DNA of 64,000 bases from Geobacteraceae bacterium (lineage in GTDB: Bacteria; Desulfobacterota; Desulfuromonadia; Geobacterales; Pseudopelobacteraceae), in the NCBI GenBank assembly GCA_016720395.1, contig JADKKR010000007.1, positions 124,001 through 188,000 of the forward strand, written 5' to 3'. Both the position numbers and the translations under genes were made by a program. Positions 52,772-61,110 of the stretch are shown in pieces. Position 1 is the stretch's first letter, and each line of letters begins with the position of its first letter. Under the pieces are notes generated by a model. That model was not told the origin of the DNA and ran no database searches. It saw nothing but the letters and a program-made list of their open reading frames with translations.

Positions 52772-54241
52772 ATGATTATCCAGTGTGAACAGTGCCAGAC
52801 GAAGTTCAAGCTCGACGATTCCAGGGTAGCCGACAAGGCCATCAAGGTTCGCTGTGCCAGATGCAAGCATGTGTTCTCCGTTGCCGGGCTGAAGGACGTC
52901 GCGGGGGAACCGGCTGCCGCGGAGCAGAATGCGCAGGTATTCCAGGTCGAAGACGAACTGGAGACTCCAGCTACCGGTGAGGAAGAATCGACACTGGCAT
53001 TCGAACCTGAAGTGACACCGGAAGAGGACTCTTCCGACCGCTCCGACCTTCTGGATTCCTTTTCCTTTGAAACGGATGATGATCAGGGCGTGGTCGATAC
53101 TCCGGCACCTGCCGGCGATGATTCCGGTTTTTCCTTTCCTTCAGTAGAGAGTACTGCCGCCCACGACCAGACAGAAATCCAGAACGATTCCGACGCAATG
53201 GATTTCGGCGCTTTTGATTTCGGCGACGATAGCGGTGACGCCGCAGAACCGGCAGCTCCGGACGCACAACAATGGAAAGCGGCCGCCCCGCAGAAAGAAG
53301 AATTCGGGGGTCTGGATTTCTCCGGAGACGACATGTTCGGCGACGTCGTTTCCACGACTTCCGAAGAAGAAACTTCGGAATCAATATCTTTTGACATGGG
53401 AATGGATGGTTTTGCCGATTCCATGGGCGTCGAGAGCGGCCCTGCAGGTCAGAGCTCTACACTGGCAGCCCAGGAACAGGCAGCAGAGAGTCCATTCAGC
53501 CTTGACGATATCGACTTTGGTGACGAACTAACCGCCGTCGCCGTCCAGCAGGTCAGTACCGAAGAACTCAAGCCAAGTCAGGACGGGCTTTTTGCTCCTT
53601 TGGCCGCGGCACAGACAAAAACCGAGCTGGATAGCGGATTTGACGTCTTTGACAAACCGGCGGCAGCACCTGCCCAGGAGGAACTCCCTCCGCTCTCGAT
53701 CAGCTCGCGACGCAAAGAAACCCCGCGCGTAAGCGGCATGCTCCTGTTCATGGGGGTCATCATCGCCGGACTGATTGTCTTCTACAGCTACTGGGGCTAT
53801 AAGATGCTGACGGAAGACAAGGGCACGATTGCCCAGGAGACGGGCCGGATCACCGTACGCTCGGTAGAGGCGTCATTCATCAAGAACAAAAAAACCGGCG
53901 ATCTGCTCGTCATAAGCGGAGAGGCTGTCAACGAGTACAACAAGCCCCGTGCGGCAATTGAAATCAAGGGGATTGTGTTCGGAGCGGATGGGGAAGAAGT
54001 TTCCAGCAAGACCGCCTTCTGCGGTAATGTTCTTTCCAATGAGCAGTTGACCTCCATGACCATGGAAAAGATCGAAGCAGCCATGGCAAACCAGTTTGGT
54101 GACTCACTCGCCAACATGGAGGTTCCACCCGGGGAAGCAATACCGTTTATGATTGTAATACCAAAACCACCCAAAGGTGCCACCGACTACGGTGTCGAAA
54201 CGGTCGGGTCGACCGTTGCAGCAGGTGATAAGGAAAAGTAA
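52772..54241 (+). CDS. Zinc-ribbon DUF3426 membrane protein
   Basis: 489 residues. An N-terminal zinc ribbon has C5, C8, C28 and C31 (CEQC...CARC). A long acidic, Ser/Asp/Ala-rich stretch (about 50-320) is probably disordered. A membrane helix follows at about 323-345 (GMLLFMGVIIAGLIVFYSYW). The C-terminal DUF3426 domain is likely periplasmic (SVEASFIKNKKTGDLLVISGEAVNEY). The set-up suggests a cytoplasmic sensor tied to an external domain. GGGGAG lies seven bases before the ATG. An intrinsic terminator follows. Confidence 0.85.
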   Translation: MIIQCEQCQTKFKLDDSRVADKAIKVRCARCKHVFSVAGLKDVAGEPAAAEQNAQVFQVEDELETPATGEEESTLAFEPEVTPEEDSSDRSDLLDSFSFETDDDQGVVDTPAPAGDDSGFSFPSVESTAAHDQTEIQNDSDAMDFGAFDFGDDSGDAAEPAAPDAQQWKAAAPQKEEFGGLDFSGDDMFGDVVSTTSEEETSESISFDMGMDGFADSMGVESGPAGQSSTLAAQEQAAESPFSLDDIDFGDELTAVAVQQVSTEELKPSQDGLFAPLAAAQTKTELDSGFDVFDKPAAAPAQEELPPLSISSRRKETPRVSGMLLFMGVIIAGLIVFYSYWGYKMLTEDKGTIAQETGRITVRSVEASFIKNKKTGDLLVISGEAVNEYNKPRAAIEIKGIVFGADGEEVSSKTAFCGNVLSNEQLTSMTMEKIEAAMANQFGDSLANMEVPPGEAIPFMIVIPKPPKGATDYGVETVGSTVAAGDKEK

Positions 54242-54265
54242 CAATCATCCGCTTTTATCAAAAAA

Positions 54266-54298
54266 GGCCGCTGACATCATAGTCAGCGGCCTTTTTTT
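54266..54298 (+). terminator. Intrinsic terminator after the DUF3426 gene
   Basis: A GGCCGCTGAC / GTCAGCGGCC stem is followed by eight T. It ends the plus-strand gene; A-rich bases on the other side may let it also serve the convergent FKBP gene. Confidence 0.93.
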
Positions 54299-54317
54299 TG
54301 TTTACCGTCAGGGCGTG

Positions 54318-54839
54318 CTATACGATCTCTACCAGCCTGATGTCAAAGGTCAGGTCCATACCGGCCAGGGGGTGGTTGGCGTCCAGCGTGATCGCGGCAT
54401 CTGTGACGTCGGTCACCATAACCGGCATGGGTGAGCCGTCCTGCATGATAACCTCAAGGTGATCACCGATCTGCGGCTTCATGTCCGCCGGGATTTCACT
54501 CCGTTCGATCACAGCGACCATCTCCTCTGCGCGTTGACCGTAGGCGTCATCTGCCGCAATCCGGACCTTGACGCTCTGCCCGGGCTCAAGTCCGATGACC
54601 GCTGATTCGAATTTCGGAATCAGATTGCCCTGCCCGATGACGAACTCCATCGGGCCACCGGCGTTTCCGCCACAGCCGCAGTCATGATCTGCGCAGTCGT
54701 TATCATGGTCGCCACACTCATCTCCGCACTCGTCGCCGCATTCAGCCTCTGTTATTTCCGATGAATCGAATATGCTGCCGTCATCCAGCGTGCCGGTATA
54801 GTGGACCCGTACTTTATCGCCGTCTTTTGCCTGTGCCAT
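54318..54839 (-). CDS. FKBP-type peptidyl-prolyl isomerase, SlyD-like, with Cys/His-rich insert
   Basis: 173 residues. The core has KVRVHYTGTLDDGSIFDSSE (about 9-28) and MEFVIGQGNLIPKFE (about 64-78), then a SlyD-like insert-in-flap domain (ADDAYGQR through PLAGMDLTF). Between the first strands, residues about 32-60 carry six Cys and two His among many Asp and Glu, arranged as repeats of C-G-D-E. This is not present in usual FKBPs, although SlyD has a His/Cys-rich C-terminal tail that binds nickel. The enzyme is cytoplasmic and aids folding; the insert probably binds a transition metal, perhaps for metalloenzyme maturation. Confidence 0.88.
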   Translation of the reverse strand: MAQAKDGDKVRVHYTGTLDDGSIFDSSEITEAECGDECGDECGDHDNDCADHDCGCGGNAGGPMEFVIGQGNLIPKFESAVIGLEPGQSVKVRIAADDAYGQRAEEMVAVIERSEIPADMKPQIGDHLEVIMQDGSPMPVMVTDVTDAAITLDANHPLAGMDLTFDIRLVEIV

Positions 54840-54939
54840 TGGTGTTTCCTCTCGTTGTGTAATTACAGCCTGCCGACGGATGCTTCCGGAGGATATCCGG
54901 GGGGACTCCGCCAGGGCTGCTATTCTTGATAGTAATGGA

Positions 54940-55251
54940 TTATGCGATGATGCTGTCTACAATCTGCCGGAGCCGGGCAGTATCGCCGGCTGAAATTTTA
55001 ACCCTTTTGTGGCGGGAGGTCTCACCCGACAGGATTTCCACCGCCGATTTGGACACCTGGAACAGTTCGGCTACGTACTCGCGGCAGAGCTTGTTGGCGG
55101 CTCCATCCACCGGCGGCGAGGTGAGCCGGATCTTCAGCGCATCACCCTGGGCACCACAGACCTCATTCTTTGAGGCCCGCGGCTGGATGTGGAGGTTGAG
55201 GATGATTCCGTCACCGGTAACGGTGCAGAGCGGGGCTTCAGACCGGCTCAT
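54940..55251 (-). CDS. DUF167 (YggU) family protein
   Basis: 103 residues. LNLHIQPRASKNEV (about 17-30) and LTSPPVDGAANKLC (about 43-56) are the two DUF167 signatures. YggU-type proteins have a small alpha/beta fold of unknown cellular role. The ATG overlaps the end of the divIVA-like gene by 14 bases, and the YggT-like gene lies further upstream, the usual yggT-divIVA-yggU order seen in many bacteria. Confidence 0.93.
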   Translation of the reverse strand: MSRSEAPLCTVTGDGIILNLHIQPRASKNEVCGAQGDALKIRLTSPPVDGAANKLCREYVAELFQVSKSAVEILSGETSRHKRVKISAGDTARLRQIVDSIIA

Positions 55252-55690
55252 CGCCGGCGAGCTGACGGGCGAAACTGTCCAGTAAGGCCTTGAGGCTCAT
55301 CTCAAACTGGATTTTCTGCCTGCGGACCTCTTCGATGCGCGCCTTGAGCTCGCCCAGCTGACGCTCTGAATCGGCCACAATGCGCTCGGCCCTGAGCTCG
55401 GCCTCGGAGACAATCAAGTCCGCTTCCTTGCGGGCATTGGCCTTTAGATCTTCCGTAATGCGCTGGGCACCGAGCATGACTTCGCGGAGCTCTTTTTCCT
55501 TCTCGGCCAGATCGAGCATGTCACGGCTCTGGCGAGCCTGCTGTTCCTTGAGTTCGTTGTTTTCCCTGACAAGGTTCTCCATTTCGGCAGCGACGCTCTG
55601 CAGGAAGGAGTCGACATCCTCCTGGTCTAGGCCGCCGAACATCTTGCCTTTGAATTGCTGCTGCTGGATATCAATCGGGGTTATCTTCAT
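55238..55690 (-). CDS. DivIVA-domain protein
   Basis: 150 residues. The N-terminal block ITPIDIQQQQFKGKMFGGLDQEDVDSFLQSV is the membrane-curvature-binding DivIVA signature. It is followed by a long coiled coil (about 35-140) rich in Glu, Lys and Arg. Such proteins recruit cell-division or polarity factors to membrane sites. In Gram-negatives with this gene order its exact role is less clear. Overlaps the DUF167 gene. Confidence 0.92.
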   Translation of the reverse strand: MKITPIDIQQQQFKGKMFGGLDQEDVDSFLQSVAAEMENLVRENNELKEQQARQSRDMLDLAEKEKELREVMLGAQRITEDLKANARKEADLIVSEAELRAERIVADSERQLGELKARIEEVRRQKIQFEMSLKALLDSFARQLAGDEPV

Positions 55691-55734
55691 GCTTGTTCAA
55701 CCTCTCATGGAGTGAAATTTACGCACGGCTCACA

Positions 55735-55992
55735 TTACCACAGGGCATACCTGACAATGGCAGATTGGATCAGGTGTATGGCAAAAAACGCCACCAGGGG
55801 CGACAGGTCCAGCATCCCGGTATCCGGCATGAACTGTCGTATCCTGCCCAGCAGTGGCTCGGTGATACTGCGGATGAAACGCACGATCGGGTTGTAGGGA
55901 TCGGCATTCACCCAGGAAATTATTACGCTCCCCAGCAGGATGTATTTATAGACACTGAGCAGCTCAAGAACAAGCTTTGCCACGATATACAC
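55735..55992 (-). CDS. YggT family membrane protein
   Basis: 85 residues, two hydrophobic helices (about 5-27 and 60-82) enclosing the conserved NPIVRFIRSITEPLLGRIR of the YggT family. Starts with GTG at 55992, eight bases after AGGAG. The family is implicated in cell shape or osmotic response in some bacteria, but function here is unknown. It lies 44 bases upstream of the divIVA-like gene. Confidence 0.93.
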   Translation of the reverse strand: MYIVAKLVLELLSVYKYILLGSVIISWVNADPYNPIVRFIRSITEPLLGRIRQFMPDTGMLDLSPLVAFFAIHLIQSAIVRYALW

Positions 55993-56151
55993 GGTTTATG
56001 CTCCTGTATGGATTGATAAATCTGGAATATGCCTTAAAGCTGCCTCAATGTCAAAGCACAATGACGGGGCGCTTGCCATCCCGCGGCCGTTCTGGTATAG
56101 CTTACCTCATACTGGGCGGCTCGATGCCGCCTTGTTTTATTGGAGAACCCC

Positions 56152-56979
56152 ATGTCAAACCGGCAGCAGTTTCTTGACACAGCCGTCGATGCGGCGCTGA
56201 CAGCCGGAAGGTTCCAGCGCTACCGTCTTGCATCAGTTCTGAGTGTCACCCTGAAGGGAGACAAGAACCTGGTTACCGAGGTCGATCAGGAGTCCGAGCG
56301 ACTGATCGTCGATCGTCTGCTTGGGTCGTTCCCCGATCACAGCATCATCGCCGAGGAGGGGGAATATCCGCCGGGAGACGCCGCCTATCGCTGGATCATC
56401 GATCCGCTGGATGGCACCACCAATTATACCCACGGATTCCCCTGGTTCTGTGTCTCGATCGGTCTTGAATCGGCCGGGGAACTTGTGGCCGGCGTGATCT
56501 ACAGCCCCATGCATGATGAGCTGTTTACGGCAACCAGGGGCGGCGGCGCATTCCTGAATGGTCAGCGCCTGCATGTCTCCTCACGCGCACCCCTGAAGAA
56601 CACCCTGCTGGGGACCGGCTTCCCCTATGATTGTGCCAGCGATCCGGCCAATAACTTTGATAATTTCATCGTCTTCCAAAAGGCAGCCCGCGGCATCCGC
56701 CGGGCCGGTGCTGCGGCCCTGGACCTGGCCTCTGTCGCAGCCGGAAGGCTGGACGGATTCTGGGAACTGAAGCTGAAACCGTGGGATGTGGCTGCCGGCG
56801 TGCTGATGGTCCGCGAAGCAGGCGGGACGGTAACGACCTTTGACGGCACGGATTATGATATCTTTGACCACCGTATCGTGGCCAGCAACGGACTGATCCA
56901 CGATGAGATGACAGCCGTGCTGTCAGAGAACGGACCGGGAGGCACCGATGAACCGCAAACGGACAGCCCTGCTGCTTAA
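56152..56979 (+). CDS. Inositol monophosphatase family protein
   Basis: 275 residues. The metal-binding motifs EEGE (about 66-69), WIIDPLDGTTNYTHG (DPLDGT at 84-89) and the C-terminal KPWDVAAGVLMVREAGG are all intact, as in SuhB/IMPase. It removes phosphate from inositol-1-phosphate or a related sugar phosphate, Mg-dependent, in the cytoplasm. ATG 56152 has GGAG six bases before it. The next small membrane gene starts inside it by 32 bases. Confidence 0.93.
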   Translation: MSNRQQFLDTAVDAALTAGRFQRYRLASVLSVTLKGDKNLVTEVDQESERLIVDRLLGSFPDHSIIAEEGEYPPGDAAYRWIIDPLDGTTNYTHGFPWFCVSIGLESAGELVAGVIYSPMHDELFTATRGGGAFLNGQRLHVSSRAPLKNTLLGTGFPYDCASDPANNFDNFIVFQKAARGIRRAGAAALDLASVAAGRLDGFWELKLKPWDVAAGVLMVREAGGTVTTFDGTDYDIFDHRIVASNGLIHDEMTAVLSENGPGGTDEPQTDSPAA

Positions 56980-57283
56980 TGCCCTGGTAGTACCCGGCCT
57001 CGGTCAGCTTTACCTGGGGCGCAAGACAGCCGGTATAGCCATAATCATGCTGGTCAACCTGCTTCTGCTGCTGGCGCTGTTCGTTCTCATGAAAGGGCTG
57101 GCACCCGTCATTGCAGCAAAAGCTGTTTCCGGAAGCATCAGCGCCCAGGAGATATATGACGCGCTGCACGGAGCAGCAGGCTACGGTAAGGCACTCCTGG
57201 CCGGATTTGCCTTGCTGTGGTCTGTCTCGATCATTGATATCATCAAAGACCGCAATGGGGGTCAAGACCATGTTGACAGCTGA
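56948..57283 (+). CDS. Small membrane protein with TM2-like motif
   Basis: 111 residues with two membrane helices and a third weaker one. VVPGLGQLYLGRKTAGIAI near residues 14-32 matches the loop and helix pattern of TM2-domain-like proteins (P-G-x-G-x-x-Y-x-G). GGGAGG lies before the ATG, inside the end of the phosphatase gene, so it is real and co-expressed. No function is known. Confidence 0.75.
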   Translation: MNRKRTALLLNALVVPGLGQLYLGRKTAGIAIIMLVNLLLLLALFVLMKGLAPVIAAKAVSGSISAQEIYDALHGAAGYGKALLAGFALLWSVSIIDIIKDRNGGQDHVDS

Positions 57284-57403
57284 GAGCAGTCCGTAATGCT
57301 GCCGTCTGCATGTCGTTGGCAGCATTGACAGCAGCATGCTGACGATGTATACAGAAGCTCCCGGCAGCGACCCTACCCTATTCCGTTAAGGAGACGTACC
57401 ACC

Positions 57404-57694
57404 ATGGTCACACATATCGTACTGTTCAAGTTATCCGACCCGTCTGCAGAAAACCTCGCGGCGACACATGCCAAGCTGTTGAGCATGCAGGGGAGGATCG
57501 CTCAGCTGCGCCATCTGGAAGCAGGTATTGACGTTATCCGTTCCGAACGGTCCTATGACATAGCCCTGCTGACCCGGTTCGATTCCCTGACCGCTCTGCA
57601 GGAATATCAGGTGCATCCCTACCACGCCGGAGAAGTGGTGCCGCATATGAAATCGGTCTGTTCGTCCATCGTGGCGGTTGACTACGAACACTGA
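57404..57694 (+). CDS. Dabb-family stress-responsive alpha/beta-barrel protein
   Basis: 96 residues. VTHIVLFKLSD at the start, the RSYDIALLTRFDS strand and ALQEYQVHPYHAGEVVPHMK are the hallmarks of the Dabb (PF07876) dimeric barrel. These proteins occur alone as stress proteins or as enzymes of aromatic biosynthesis; no partner gene is adjacent. AAGGAG stands upstream of the ATG. Confidence 0.92.
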   Translation: MVTHIVLFKLSDPSAENLAATHAKLLSMQGRIAQLRHLEAGIDVIRSERSYDIALLTRFDSLTALQEYQVHPYHAGEVVPHMKSVCSSIVAVDYEH

Positions 57695-57725
57695 TCCACC
57701 ACGCGGATTGAGTATACGTTTTAAC

Positions 57726-57758
57726 TTGACTAAATTTTGCCGGATGAGTAAAATCCGG
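57726..57758 (+). promoter_or_regulatory. Sigma-70-type promoter with overlapping dyad upstream of the CoA-transferase
   Basis: TTGACT (57726-57731), 17-base spacer, TAAAAT (57749-57754). A CCGGAT / ATCCGG dyad (about 57740-57758) covers the spacer and the -10 element, a good place for a repressor to block initiation. It lies about 140 bases before the ATG. Confidence 0.68.
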
Positions 57759-57896
57759 TTCTATTCTTTTAAAAATCAAAATAACGATGTAACCATTTTG
57801 AATTGCTGAGTTTTTTATTCTGGCTTTGTTTTGTACATCGAGTTTTTCCCGTCAGGATGTGGACGTAGACACCACAAACAAACAAGGAGGTAGGAG

Positions 57897-59492
57897 ATGT
57901 CAGATTACGGTACACTGCAGGACCGCGTACGCCACAAATCACTTTTGAGCAAGGTTATGACCGCCGAAGAGACTGTCCAGTTCTTCAAACCCGGCATGAA
58001 CCTGGGTTGGTCAGGATTTACACCGGCCGGTTACCCGAAAGTGGTACCCATCGCCGTAGCCGAGCACGTTGAGAAGAACAACCTGCAGGGTAAATGGAAG
58101 TTCAACCTGTTCATCGGTGCTTCCGTTGGCGCTGAGACTGAAAACCGCTGGGCCGAAAACGACATGATCGACCGCCGCTGGCCCTACCAGACCGGCAAGA
58201 ACATCGCTGCCGGCATCAACGAAGGCCGCATCCGCATGGGCGACAAGCACCTTTCCCTGTTTGCCCAGGACCTGGGCTACGGTTTCTACACCAAAGACAG
58301 CGAGAGCGGCAAACTTGACCTGGCTATCATCGAAGTATCAGCCATCACCGAAGACGGCGGACTGGTCCCCACCAGCTCCTGCGGCGTAATCCCCGAGATC
58401 CTGATGATCTGTGACAAGATCATCATCGAGGTTAACACCGGCCAACCATCTTTCGAAGGGATTCATGACCTGCTGACCCCGGCAACACCGCCGAACCGTC
58501 AGCCGTTCAACATTGTCAAGGCCAATTCGCGCATCGGCTCCACCTCGATCCCCTGCGATCCCAAGAAGATCGTGGCCATTGTCGAGTCCAAACTCCGTGA
58601 CCAGGGTCGTGCCTTTGCCGAGCAGGATGACACCTCGGAGGCAATTGCCGGTCACGTCATCGACTTCTTCCAGGCAGAGGTAAAAGCCGGGCGCCTGCCG
58701 GACAACCTGCTGCCGATCCAGTCGGGCGTCGGTTCCATCGCCAATGCCGTTATCGGCGGTCTGGCCAAAGGGCCCTTCTACAATCTGTCGGTATTCACCG
58801 AAGTTCTTCAGGATACCATGCTCGACCTGTTCGACTCGGGCAAACTGGACTGCGCTTCCTCCTGTTCACTCTCGCTGTCGGCAGAGCCGGGTTTCCCCAA
58901 GTTCTTCGCCAACATGGACAAGTATTTCGACAAGATCGTCCTGCGCCCGCTCTCCATCTCCAACGCTCCGGAGCCGATCCGTCGCCTGGGATGTATCGCC
59001 ATGAACACACCGGTTGAGATCGACATCTATGCCCACGCCAACTCGACCCTGGTCGGCGGTACCCGCATGATCAACGGCCTGGGTGGTTCCGGCGACTTCC
59101 TGCGCAACGGCTACCTGAAGATGATGCACACCCCGTCCAGCCGTCCGAGCAAGACCGACCCGACCGGTATCTCCTGCGTCGTGCCGCACTGTTCACACAT
59201 CGACCACACCGAGCACGACCTGGACTGCGTCATCACCGAGCAGGGTCTGGCCGACCTTCGCGGTCTTGCACCGAAAGACCGCGCCCGCCGCATCATCGAG
59301 AAGTGCGCTCACCCCGACTACAAAGACCAGCTCACCGAGTATCTCAATATCGCTGAGGCTGACTGCCTCCGCCGCAAGGTCGGTCACGAACCGCAGCTGT
59401 GGGACCGCGCCTTCAAGATGCATCTCAATCTTGAGCGCAACGGCACCATGAAGCTCAAAAACTGGGATGTGAAGGTCGATCTCTGCGAATAA
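57897..59492 (+). CDS. Succinyl-CoA:acetate CoA-transferase
   Basis: 531 residues of the acetyl-CoA hydrolase/transferase family. The N-terminal domain starts VMTAEETVQFFKPGMNLGWSGFT. GVGSIANAVIGGLAKGPF and FTEVLQDTMLDLF lead to a likely catalytic Glu at about residue 302, and the C-terminal ITEQGLADLRGLAPKDRARRII is also typical. It activates acetate to acetyl-CoA while releasing succinate from succinyl-CoA, the step that feeds acetate into the TCA cycle of Geobacter-type bacteria. AGGAGG precedes the ATG. A terminator follows, so it is monocistronic. Confidence 0.94.
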   Translation: MSDYGTLQDRVRHKSLLSKVMTAEETVQFFKPGMNLGWSGFTPAGYPKVVPIAVAEHVEKNNLQGKWKFNLFIGASVGAETENRWAENDMIDRRWPYQTGKNIAAGINEGRIRMGDKHLSLFAQDLGYGFYTKDSESGKLDLAIIEVSAITEDGGLVPTSSCGVIPEILMICDKIIIEVNTGQPSFEGIHDLLTPATPPNRQPFNIVKANSRIGSTSIPCDPKKIVAIVESKLRDQGRAFAEQDDTSEAIAGHVIDFFQAEVKAGRLPDNLLPIQSGVGSIANAVIGGLAKGPFYNLSVFTEVLQDTMLDLFDSGKLDCASSCSLSLSAEPGFPKFFANMDKYFDKIVLRPLSISNAPEPIRRLGCIAMNTPVEIDIYAHANSTLVGGTRMINGLGGSGDFLRNGYLKMMHTPSSRPSKTDPTGISCVVPHCSHIDHTEHDLDCVITEQGLADLRGLAPKDRARRIIEKCAHPDYKDQLTEYLNIAEADCLRRKVGHEPQLWDRAFKMHLNLERNGTMKLKNWDVKVDLCE

Positions 59493-59520
59493 TCCTGTAT
59501 CACTGACTGATTTTTCATAC

Positions 59521-59549
59521 CCCCGCCGGTTTTCCGGCGGGGTTTTTTT
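59521..59549 (+). terminator. Intrinsic terminator after the CoA-transferase
   Basis: CCCCGCCGG / CCGGCGGGG stem, four-base T loop, seven T after it. Confidence 0.95.
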
Positions 59550-59572
59550 ATAAGATTATTCTATTTTCATGC

Positions 59573-59633
59573 TTGAACTTATCGAGCAGTTATGGTTTAT
59601 ATAGTACGCTTTGCTCACCAATGCCGGTGAGCA
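59573..59633 (+). promoter_or_regulatory. Candidate promoter and palindrome upstream of the DUF4388 gene
   Basis: TTGAAC (59573-59578) is followed 17-19 bases later by TTTATA/TATATA. A perfect TGCTCACC / GGTGAGCA dyad (59612-59633) lies just downstream, in the place of an operator or a 5' hairpin. Neither element is a full consensus. Confidence 0.45.
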
Positions 59634-59657
59634 TAATCTGACGACAGGCTGGCACAT

Positions 59658-60362
59658 ATGGCTGACAACATAAGCGGCTTCCAAGGTGCAGTAGCTGGGC
59701 TTTCCCTCACTGACGTCATCCAGCTCAAGGGCCACAACAAATACACCGGCTGCATTACGGTCAATTACAGCAACAGTGAAGGCGTGATCTACTTTGCAGA
59801 TGGCGAGATTATCCACGCCGTTCAGGGCAACGAGACCGGCGAAGAGGCTATCTACCAGATCATCAAATGGCCCGGCGGAAACTTCAACATCCACCCTGAA
59901 ATGACCTCCAACGTCTGTACGATTCACTACCGCACCGATTTTCTGCTGATGGAAGCGTTGCGCCGACTGGATGAGGAACGTGCCGGTGTTGCTGCACCAG
60001 AAGGCGGACCGGGGCCGTCCGTGACTCCCCGGCGCACCATGAGCAAGGTCGCCGCCCGCCTGCAGGATATCAACGGCGTCACCTACGCCGTTCTCCTGGA
60101 CAAAGCGGGTACCCCGCTTCAGGACTCCAGTATTGAGGCAACGGCTCTGGCAAACAAGGGAATCTTCCTGGCCACAACCGGCAACAAACTGGGTGAACTG
60201 ATGGGACTGGGAGACGTCAAGGCCGCCGCGGTCCAGACCCACGACTTTCACATGCTGATGTATGATTCCAAGCAACACTACCTGAGCATAGCCGTCAAGC
60301 CGGAATTCAACCTGGAGCATGTGGAAGGCGAGATCAAGTCCGCCTTGATGCCCGGGAAATAG
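59658..60362 (+). CDS. DUF4388 (PATAN) protein with roadblock-like C-terminal domain
   Basis: 234 residues. The N-terminal GFQGAVAGLSLTDVIQLKGHNKYTG and FADGEIIHAVQGNETGEEAIYQIIKWPGGNF is the DUF4388/PATAN domain. From about 135 a roadblock/LC7-like domain follows (DINGVTYAVLLDKAGTPLQ). Such proteins link surface or polarity signalling with small MglA-like GTPases. The next gene, 12 bases on, encodes another roadblock protein. Confidence 0.85.
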   Translation: MADNISGFQGAVAGLSLTDVIQLKGHNKYTGCITVNYSNSEGVIYFADGEIIHAVQGNETGEEAIYQIIKWPGGNFNIHPEMTSNVCTIHYRTDFLLMEALRRLDEERAGVAAPEGGPGPSVTPRRTMSKVAARLQDINGVTYAVLLDKAGTPLQDSSIEATALANKGIFLATTGNKLGELMGLGDVKAAAVQTHDFHMLMYDSKQHYLSIAVKPEFNLEHVEGEIKSALMPGK

Positions 60363-60374
60363 GAGGATGGACTG

Positions 60375-61055
60375 ATGCAGGACATCCTGCGCTACATAAA
60401 TAGTGTTGAAGGTGTCATCGGCAGTGCCGTATTCGATGATCACGGGGCCGTCGTTGACCATGCTTTTCCCCCGATTATCGATGCCGACTCGATCAAAAAA
60501 GCTGCCGGACTGGTCCTGGAGTGCGCCCACGGACTGCAGATCACCCAGAGCCTTGATATCCTCGATATGCGCTACGCCGAAGGGCGTATCATTATCAAGA
60601 CCTTCCCGGGTGCCATGCTGTGCCTGCTGTGCGCCAAGAACGTCAATCTGCAGGTACTGACCATCACCCTCAACCTGGCGGTGAAGAAGCTTGAAGCATT
60701 GCTGCCGGGTACCGCAGCGCCTGCGGCAGCAGCTCCGGCGGATGAAGCTGCCGACAGCAGCACCCTCAGACTTGGCATCAGCCATCTGGCCAACAAGGAT
60801 GCCAGTAAAAGTTTCGACTCACTCGGCATGATTGCTGTCAGCCAGCCGACCTCAGCCTACATAAGCGAATTCTACAAGACTCCCTTCAAAAAACTGACCC
60901 TCACCAACACGGCTGCCGGAACAAGCGGCACCTTTCCGGTGATGGTCATGAAAGATATTGATACGCAGTTCGACGGCACGATCATTGTCGGACCGGGCAT
61001 TGAGAAAAAACTTCAGGTTATTGAGGGGAACAAGGTCGAGGTCAAGATCGGATAA
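60375..61055 (+). CDS. Roadblock/LC7-domain protein
   Basis: 226 residues. The first 105 residues fit roadblock/LC7 (EGVIGSAVFDDHGAVVDHAF ... AVKKLEALL), followed by an Ala/Pro linker and a second unknown alpha/beta domain (about 140-226). In MglB-like proteins this fold regulates Ras-like GTPases; no GTPase gene is adjacent in this window. GGAGG lies upstream of the ATG. A terminator follows. Confidence 0.82.
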   Translation: MQDILRYINSVEGVIGSAVFDDHGAVVDHAFPPIIDADSIKKAAGLVLECAHGLQITQSLDILDMRYAEGRIIIKTFPGAMLCLLCAKNVNLQVLTITLNLAVKKLEALLPGTAAPAAAAPADEAADSSTLRLGISHLANKDASKSFDSLGMIAVSQPTSAYISEFYKTPFKKLTLTNTAAGTSGTFPVMVMKDIDTQFDGTIIVGPGIEKKLQVIEGNKVEVKIG

Positions 61056-61078
61056 TCCGGCGACCAGAGAGATACAAG

Positions 61079-61110
61079 AGAGGGGTGAGCGTGCTCACCC
61101 CTCTTTTTTT
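61079..61110 (+). terminator. Intrinsic terminator after the roadblock gene
   Basis: AGAGGGGTGAGC / GCTCACCCCTCT stem followed by T7. It overlaps the end of the convergent xerC. Confidence 0.92.
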
